64,000 nucleotides of DNA from Maratus speciosus (taxonomy: Eukaryota > Arthropoda > Arachnida > Araneae > Salticidae), in contig OZ010787.1 of NCBI GenBank assembly GCA_963932465.1, positions 18,183,936-18,247,935 of the forward strand. The letters run 5' to 3'. Every line of letters begins with the position of its first letter. Position 1 is the first letter of the stretch. The notes under the pieces are model-generated. The model searched no databases. It saw only the letters and a program-made list of their open reading frames with translations, and had not been told where the DNA came from. Below are positions 57,491-64,000 of the stretch, in pieces. The translations under genes were made by a program, and so were the position numbers.

Positions 57491-59541
57491 ATAATTACTG
57501 AATTACTTTTGAACACTATATATTTTTAAAAATACCTACCTCTCCCTTTTTCTTATACTAGGGAAGTTAATACAATTTATGTTTAAATAGAAGAAATGAT
57601 TAATTTTTTATATTTCTTTAGTAACCAAGTCATTTTTGTAGATCGATTAGAAGGCTACCAAACGATTTGAATTAAACATTGTTTTTACCAGTATTAATCC
57701 ACCTAAGTTTAGAATTGTACTTTTTCCTGTGAACCATATCATATTCATTTAATCGTCTGAAATTTCAAATAGACTTCCTAAACCCCATTATCAACGTTTC
57801 TCACTATCTTGCAGATTTTCTATTTATCAATTATTATAATTTCAATCAACTCATAGTTTGTTATTGCAATAGATAATTATTTGATGATTCTACACTAGTT
57901 CTAATGAATTTTAAAACTACTACTTCAATTCAACTCATTCTTTTATACAGTTTAATAAATTTAGTATGAATTGGTTTGTCATATATTTAACTGAAATAAT
58001 AAAATTAATGTGTAAAACCTTAGAATGACGAATTCAAAAACGTAACAATTATACTTTTTTGTGAACCATATGTTTCATCTGCTATTTCAAATCGACTTTA
58101 TACATCACCCTTCCAGCAGATGCTTACTGACTTATACAAACATTCAACAAGTAATCAGCTTTTCAACACAAAATAACTAATATGTAAATAAGGATAACTA
58201 TTGGTTTTAGGAGAGATTATTACACTTAGACACAAATTTCAACTATTCAAAAAAGTTTGGTAAATCTTTACTTCCGTTTATAAACATGATTAATCTTATC
58301 AGCAGATATCAAATGTCTTTGTTATACATTTGATAAGCGAATACTATCTTAGAAAAATGTTATCTAATTCGTTTTAATTGTCTTTTTCGTGGGAAATGTA
58401 ACTGCTTACTTCATTCTACAATTATTTACTCGGATTTTTCGAAGAGATTTCAAACATAAACTTATCGACTGTCTTTCTTAATCATGTAATAGGTGAATGG
58501 AATCTTTTTATCAGGAAATAGTAATTATTTCAAAAGTGAAAATGATTTTTGGAGATATTTTAATAGTTTTTAACAAATTCTACTTTCAGAAAAGATAGCA
58601 TTTTTTTGGATTGTAACACAACCTTTTAATATACTACGTGAATTGAAATATTTTATTTTCTGCATTTAAGTGACCAAAACTTTCAATTTTAATACATATA
58701 TTTTAGTTTTATAATTTGTTTTTATTTAGAAGGGATTTTCGTGAATTCTTATCTTTTAACCAGAAATGACGAAATCGATAATTTATCATTATTTTCACAT
58801 TCATCATAGTAAAACTATTTTAATTTTTAGCATTTTAATAAACAGAAAAAAAAAAATGATTGTTTATTACCAAAGCACTACTTATTAGAATTTTTTCCTA
58901 TAAATTACTTTTTGAAGGTTTTTTAAAAACCCATTAATCGATTACACTAAAGGCGATTTTTTTGAAGAAACATTGTTTGATTTGCTAAAAGTTAGGAATA
59001 ATTTAAAATCAATTAGAATAATTTCATGTAAGTTAAAGAATAATAACTTATGTTTTTTACACAAATAAGTTTTTTTTAATCGAAAATTACTTTTCTGAAA
59101 TACAGCACTCCTTATTTTTACCATACTTGATACTTTTAAAAGAAATATATTTATTTAGAAATTTGTTTAACTGTTCTTAGAATCGACCAACTTTTGCTTC
59201 TGAAACACAAATAACATTTAGAGAGAGAGAAAAATTTGTGAATAAGCATAAACTGAAATTCGGAAAAATCCTAGTCAGGTTTAAAACTTCCTTGTTGAAT
59301 ATCATGAAACACAATATTAAAATATTTTATCATAAAAAATGTTAATTTTTTAACTCTACTTTCATAATTCGTTACACTTTTTAAAATTGTTCAATTTTAT
59401 TTTATTTTATTTTATTTTATTTTTTGGATTTGAATAATTTCTCAATAATAACATTTCAGAAGAAAGAATTTTTTGAAATAGGACATACTCAAGTTTTTTA
59501 AACAATAATTCATAAACATTAAAATTTTATCACATGATATT
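57491..59541. other. Featureless AT-rich region
   Basis: No ORF above 60 codons with family resemblance, no terminal repeats and no tandem array, apart from a short (TTTTA)n run near 59395-59420. Confidence 0.5.
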
Positions 59542-59567
59542 TTAGATTATTTTAAAACTGTACTTAC

Positions 59568-59757
59568 ATAATTCACGAACTTGCTGAAACTCTAACCCTT
59601 TGATCCAACTTCTTAATTTAAAATGAAAATTTTCTAAGTTCTTATCAGCTAGTTTCCCCTTAATCACGTGATATCCCGAGTGACCACGCGTTTTCCTATA
59701 TAGTTTCGTTATAAGTGATTTCACTTGCGTTATCGCACCAGTGATTAGTGATTTCAC
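59568..59757 (-). other. Possible minus-strand exon, divergent to the PC4-like gene
   Basis: A frame from 59757 runs through KGKLADKNLENFHFKLRSW and then IKGLEFQQVREL into a consensus donor 'AATTAT|GTAAGTAC' at about 59567. Upstream on the same strand 'ctatatagg' (about 59695-59703) could be a TATA box, in which case transcription would start after the first ATG and the ORF would need another start. The peptide has a plausible amphipathic composition but no family I recognise. It could be a 5' exon of a gene running left, a non-coding exon, or chance. Confidence 0.3.
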
Positions 59758-59827
59758 AGTGATCTTTTCACGGAGGTTTCTCTTTCCGATTAGGAAAGTT
59801 TTATCTTGATAATGTGATAAGGGTTAG

Positions 59828-59867
59828 TATAAATGTACGTCAACTCGACCAAGTGAATGTATCATTC
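59828..59867 (+). promoter_or_regulatory. Core promoter of the PC4-like gene (TATA and initiator)
   Basis: 'tataaa' at 59828-59833 and a perfect arthropod initiator match 'tcattc' (TCAKTY) at 59862-59867. Their spacing is slightly longer than the usual ~30 bp. A leader of about 65 nt would precede the ATG at 59931. Confidence 0.5.
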
Positions 59868-59930
59868 TTTTTCGCTTAGTTACTTCGCCTTGTCTTCTCG
59901 ATTCACCCCTCGTTTTACTACCTTTAAAAA

Positions 59931-60824
59931 ATGTCTTTTTTTAACAACAGTGAAAATGAAAAGGATGTTTATTGTTTAGGGGAAAGACCAGAATGTGCAT
60001 CTTTAGAAGAGGAATGGTTCACCCGAACGTTTCACGAATTGGATGCATATATCCCTTTTTGTGAGTGTATTGGTGAGGAAACACTCGTTGAAGTGATCAT
60101 GGTGCCGAAGAACAGCGAATTAAAAGTTTATATTCGAAAATATAAAGAGGATGTGGATACCGGTGAATTTTTTCCTACTTTAGAAGGTGTCAGTTTTTCC
60201 TCTGCAGCATTTGACTTTCTTCAAAAGAATATGAAAAACTTTCATTTTTCATCAGAGAAAGACACTTTTGTAGTCAATAATGAAGTTTTAATAGTTTTTG
60301 TAGATGACCGATCATGCCTACTTCAACAATTAATTAAGACGGATGAGATTGAATATTCACTTAAACCGAACTCTCTTCAGCTAACCAAAGAACAATTTAA
60401 AAATCTTGAAAAAATATGTACTGAGATTAATGATGTCTTGATTACAACCATCCTTACAAAGGTTATCCCCATTGAAGTGATGACTCATCTTAATGACTGT
60501 CGACATTCTCACTTAAGTTTGATTAAAGCCAAAGAATTTTTCATTTCGTGTTTTACACGGGTATTACAACAATCTGTGGTTCGTGAATTTCATTGCACTT
60601 CCTGTGTTCAAGGAGTTTCAACTGTTAGTCCTCACATATGTTTGCAATTGAACCTACGTCAGAAATTCGATTTTTGTAGTGACAGTGCATTGCTAAAATT
60701 TAATATACAAAAATTTATTTTATACTTGTCAGAAAAGTGTTCATGTGAGTATACTCATTCTTTCTTTGCATCAATGAATTTAGATATGTATTTAGATTTT
60801 TTGGTTAATGTTTTCGTCGTGTAA
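59931..60824 (+). CDS. Intronless gene: PC4-like motifs with CxxC/HxC tail, 297 aa
   Basis: A single uninterrupted frame, by far the longest non-transposase ORF here. Start context 'aaaaaATG'. Residues 63-101 (ELKVYIRKYKEDVDTGEFFP, then TLEGVSFSSAAFDFLQKNM) match the layout of the PC4/SUB1 C-terminal ssDNA-binding fold. That layout is a '(V/I)xIRxY' strand, an acidic DxxTGE turn, then 'P..(K/E)G(I/V)S(L/F)...W/F..L'. A second, weaker motif lies at 147-167 (NSLQLTKEQFKNLEKI). Residues 222-237 hold CTSC and PHIC, a possible Zn site (CxxC-x9-HxC), within a Cys-rich C-terminal third (also C249, C270, C272). No signal peptide or membrane helix. The gene has its own TATA/initiator and AATAAA. The PC4 reading is my inference from pattern. 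Similar orphan PC4-type proteins occur in arthropod and mollusc genomes and may come from mobile or viral DNA. Confidence 0.8.
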   Translation: MSFFNNSENEKDVYCLGERPECASLEEEWFTRTFHELDAYIPFCECIGEETLVEVIMVPKNSELKVYIRKYKEDVDTGEFFPTLEGVSFSSAAFDFLQKNMKNFHFSSEKDTFVVNNEVLIVFVDDRSCLLQQLIKTDEIEYSLKPNSLQLTKEQFKNLEKICTEINDVLITTILTKVIPIEVMTHLNDCRHSHLSLIKAKEFFISCFTRVLQQSVVREFHCTSCVQGVSTVSPHICLQLNLRQKFDFCSDSALLKFNIQKFILYLSEKCSCEYTHSFFASMNLDMYLDFLVNVFVV

Positions 60825-60975
60825 TACAATGCAATTCTTATAAAATTCCATTCAAAGCTTTGAATCGTTTTATGTGTTATTTTAATTCAAGCTTTTTTAA
60901 TGAATTCAAATTCATTTTCAAAATATTTTATCGTTGTTTGAAGTTTTTGTTTATTAAGAAAAATTGTAATTTTTG

Positions 60976-60981
60976 AATAAA
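60976..60981 (+). terminator. Poly(A) signal of the PC4-like gene
   Basis: AATAAA in 'tttttgaataaatactttg', about 152 bp after the TAA stop, followed by a T-rich stretch. It is the first canonical hexamer after the ORF. Confidence 0.6.
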
Positions 60982-62130
60982 TACTTTGTTTATTTATTTT
61001 TAATTTTTCTCTGTTTTATTTAATCACCTACTCTTTTTTCAGCTTTTTCAATTTTTAGTGGGGAGAAAGTAATTGTTTCATTTTGAGGGAGGAACTTAGA
61101 AATGATTTGAGTGTTTCTAAAAACATGATCTTTTACAGATTTTCAAATTAATCAAGAATGAGTTTATTCTTTTATCATGTTGAATCATATAATTTGTTTA
61201 ATTGCTTTCACTTTGCTTGGTTTTTAAGTCATTTTAAAAAAAATAACATTTTTTGTTTCAGATATGAAATTTAAATTAAGTTTATTTTTGTGAAATCATA
61301 ATTTTTACTGTTAAGTCTTATTATTCAAAAATCATAAAGAAAAAAAAAATCACAAGTTTTATTTTTTGAAGTATATTATCCTCGCACCAGTATTATACAT
61401 TTTTAAACTTTGATAATTATGTAAAAGCAGTGGTATAATGTTGTTTTTTTGTTTGTTTGTTTGTTTTCAACAAAGTCTGATTTATAATAACATAAAAAAG
61501 CTTATCTCATGGAATATTTTTGAAAACAATGTAGCACTAGATTTTTTTTTTTCTTGATAATAAGTTTTAAAATTTGTTTTTATCAAATGAGTCATAAGAT
61601 GTATGCTTACAACTAGCATGAATTTTCTGAAAAAATATTTTAATTTAATTTGAGATATAAAACTTCCTGATTTGTTTCTTTTAACACGATATTAGTGTTA
61701 AATTTTAATAATTTCATCATGCTAACTAAAAAATTTTAGAATTATTCTCACTTCAACTTAAACGAGTATCAATTAGAGAAATTTCAAGAAAAAGTACATT
61801 ACTTGAATAAGAAACCTCTTAAGCATGTATGTAACACATATACACAATCGTTTAACAATTTGATCAACTAAAAGAAATGTTATTGACACTTATACACTTC
61901 GATTTTGTTATTTGATCGTTTTTTAACGAAGGTTATTGTGATAGTGAAGTAGATAATGAAGAGATTGTTTTTAATAATAATTACCTTTTGAACTTTTAAT
62001 ATAGAGTTCGAATTTAATTTGTTCATGTATAACTTAAGAAATCCTCAATTCTTTAGCAATTCAAAATATATAACATAAGTATAAAAATAATAATAATAAA
62101 AAAAGTTATAAAAATTAAAATCATAATGAT
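60982..62130. other. Featureless AT-rich region
   Basis: Only short simple repeats, e.g. (GTTT)n near 61445-61466. No ORF or element is recognised. Confidence 0.5.
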
Positions 62131-62139
62131 AAAAACAAT

Positions 62140-62860
62140 TTATTTTAAAAGTTTTCAAAATTAGAAAAAAAAAATGTTTGTAAATAAAAAAAGCTTTCAA
62201 AATAAAAAAAAAAGTTTGTAAATAAAAAAAAAGTTTTCAAATTTAAAAAAAAAAGTTTGTAAATAAAAAAAGTTTTCAAAATTAAAAAAAAAAAATTGTA
62301 AATAAAAAAAGTTTTCAAAATTATAAAAAAAAGTTTGTAAATAAAAAAAAGGTTTCAAAATTAAAAAAAAAAAAAAAAAGTTTATAAATAAAAAAAATTT
62401 TCAAAATTTAAAAAAAAAATTTTCAAAATTAAAAGTTTTCAAAATTATAAAAAAAAGTTTGTAAATAAAAAAAAAAGGTTTCAAAATTAAAAAAAAAAGT
62501 TTATAAATAAAAAAAATTTTCAAAATTTAAAAAAAAAAAAAAAAATTTCAAAATTAAAAGTTTTCAAAATTAAAAAAAAGTTTGTAAATAAAAAAAGTTT
62601 TCAAAATTTAAAAAAAAAAGTTTATAAATAAAAAAAAAAATTTAAAATTAAAAAAAAAAGTTTGTAAATTTAAAAAAAAAAAAGTTTTCAAAATTAAAAA
62701 AAAATAGTTTCTAAATAATAAAAGTTCTCAAAATTAAAAAAAAAAAAATTTCAAAATTAAAAAGTTTATAAATAAAAAAAAATTTATAAAAAATTACAAA
62801 ATTAAAACTTTGAAAAAAAGTTTTCAAAATTAAGTTATCAAAATTAAAAATAAAAAATAA
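62140..62860. repeat. A-rich minisatellite of AAAGTTTGTAAAT / GTTTTCAAAATT units
   Basis: About 20 units of 30-38 bp alternating 'agtttgtaaataaaaaaa' and 'gttttcaaaattaaaaaa', with A runs of variable length. The array is strongly strand-asymmetric (G+A on top). No coding capacity. Confidence 0.9.
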
Positions 62861-62984
62861 AAAACTTAATAAATTATGTTATCAAAACTCAGTTTACTTA
62901 TCTGTATATCTGTGTATGTGACTTTCAAAATTAAAAAAGTTATCAAAAAGTTGAATTAGATTGCAAATTCAAGTATACAATCAA

Positions 62985-63365
62985 TAATATATCAGTCAGT
63001 CATAGCAATTAATCGTTCAATCAATTAACCAATCAATGATATCAATTAATCAATAAATCAAACCAATCAATCAATCATATTAATCAACCAAACAATAATA
63101 TCAATTAGTCATATCGATCAATAAATCAAACCAATCAATCATATTAATCAACCAAACAATAATATCAATTAATCATATCGATCAATAAATCATATTAATC
63201 ATATCAAGCAATCATATCAAGCTGTCATATCAATCAATCATATCAATCAATCAACCAATCATTCATATCAGTCAATCATTTCAATCAACCAATCATTCAT
63301 ATCAATCAATGATTCATATTAATCATATCAATCGATCAATCAAGATACCGAATACAAGTATTCAT
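62985..63365. repeat. (ATCA)n-type array: CAATCATATCAAT units
   Basis: Irregular short repeat of 'atcaatcaatca', 'accaatcattcat' and 'atatcaatcaatc'. A longer ~65-bp block ('aaaccaatcaatcatatt' plus 'aatcaaccaaacaataat') is duplicated near 63059 and 63129. No coding capacity. Confidence 0.9.
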
Positions 63366-64000
63366 ACAAATAAATCACATCAATTGCAGTTCAAGTATTA
63401 CAAGTTTGTATAATAACATTATAAGAAAGTTTTGAATTAATACAATGATTAACTACCAACATTTTGTAACAGCACTTTTACAAAAGCAATGTATGAATAG
63501 ATATTTTAGTTATAAAAAATATTTAAAATGCTTTTGAAAGTTAACAAAATTATTTTCCAAAAATGTTAAAAACATTACAAGCTGCTAAAACCTACAATTT
63601 AACAAGAATGAGTTGTCCTATATTTCCTTTGTATTTGCATGTCCTATATTTCCTTTCTATTTGTATTTGAGTATATGTATACGGATTCCTCCTTTTAATT
63701 ATGTTCTGTAGTACACACTTAAAAAATATATAGTATATATAAAACATTAAATTAAAATATTCTTTAGTTATTAAAAAGTTTAAAAAATTAGCAATTTTTT
63801 TAATATTATAAGATAACAAAAATTATTTTATAATTTATTAAAAGTGAATTTACCTATCGCTATATATGCGTTTCATAAGATAAATCTTCTTTATGTCAAC
63901 ATCCTACCCACATTTTATTTTATAGTTATATACATCGAAACGAAAAAAAAAATAAATAAACAATCTATTATTAAATTCTTCAATTTAAAATTTTAATACA
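63366..64000. other. Featureless AT-rich end of window
   Basis: No ORF, repeat or RNA gene is recognised, apart from a short duplicated 'gtcctatatttcctt' near 63614 and 63641. Confidence 0.5.

Noticed and set aside
62140..62860. Possible matrix-attachment or replication origin in the A-rich array
   Set aside because: Strand-asymmetric A runs alone are common in AT-rich genomes; nothing in the sequence identifies an origin.

Overview
This is an AT-rich animal nuclear sequence with long, transposon-packed introns. It looks arthropod, and most likely chelicerate (spider-like). The Fer/Fps kinase exons resemble arthropod Fps, and the repeat load (mariner, IS630/Tc1 with an N-terminal helix-turn-helix, pogo, hAT, piggyBac-type MITEs, Helitrons, a Penelope element) is what I expect of spider genomes. 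The organism call is inference from family resemblance.

Two ordinary genes lie tail to tail. On the + strand, two exons (2242-2364 and 12106-12248) encode the end of a Fer/Fps-type cytoplasmic tyrosine kinase. The 9.7-kb intron between them holds a tandem array of about 330-bp units split by a 2.3-kb foldback palindrome, a hAT-type ORF fragment and a hAT MITE. On the - strand, three exons (53774-53613, 45818-45621, 17382-17107) encode the C-terminal half of a GH27 lysosomal glycosidase (alpha-N-acetylgalactosaminidase/alpha-galactosidase). Two of its exons match human GLA exons 5 and 6 exactly in length (162 and 198 bp). Its 5' exons lie beyond the window or in the gap.

The 28-kb GH27 intron (17383-45620) is layered with mobile DNA. 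It holds: a piggyBac-like MITE; a degraded Penelope retroelement (RT plus GIY-YIG) with an inverted partial copy, split by a pogo-like MITE; a mariner with intact ORF, catalytic triad, TIRs and TA duplication; a 4.6-kb hAT carrying a Helitron joined head-to-tail to an older Helitron end; and a pogo/Tigger element stretched to 12.2 kb by at least six nested insertions. Two arrays of a GACGAAATT-type minisatellite sit about 7 kb apart in opposite orientation. The 7.8-kb intron (45819-53612) holds a long-TIR Tc1-like element, an IS630 pseudogene interrupted by a hAT MITE, and a 0.7-kb repeat in direct and inverted copies.

After a 200-bp assembly gap (56001-56200) the character changes. I see no TIR transposon there. 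Instead there are minisatellites, two tRNA-like promoter segments and one compact intronless gene (59931-60824) with its own TATA box, initiator and poly(A) signal. Its 297-aa product has PC4-like motifs and a C-terminal CxxC/HxC motif. It sits back to back with a possible minus-strand exon that has its own TATA box. This block is the best candidate for something undescribed, such as a captured or selfish gene, possibly from a large DNA element.
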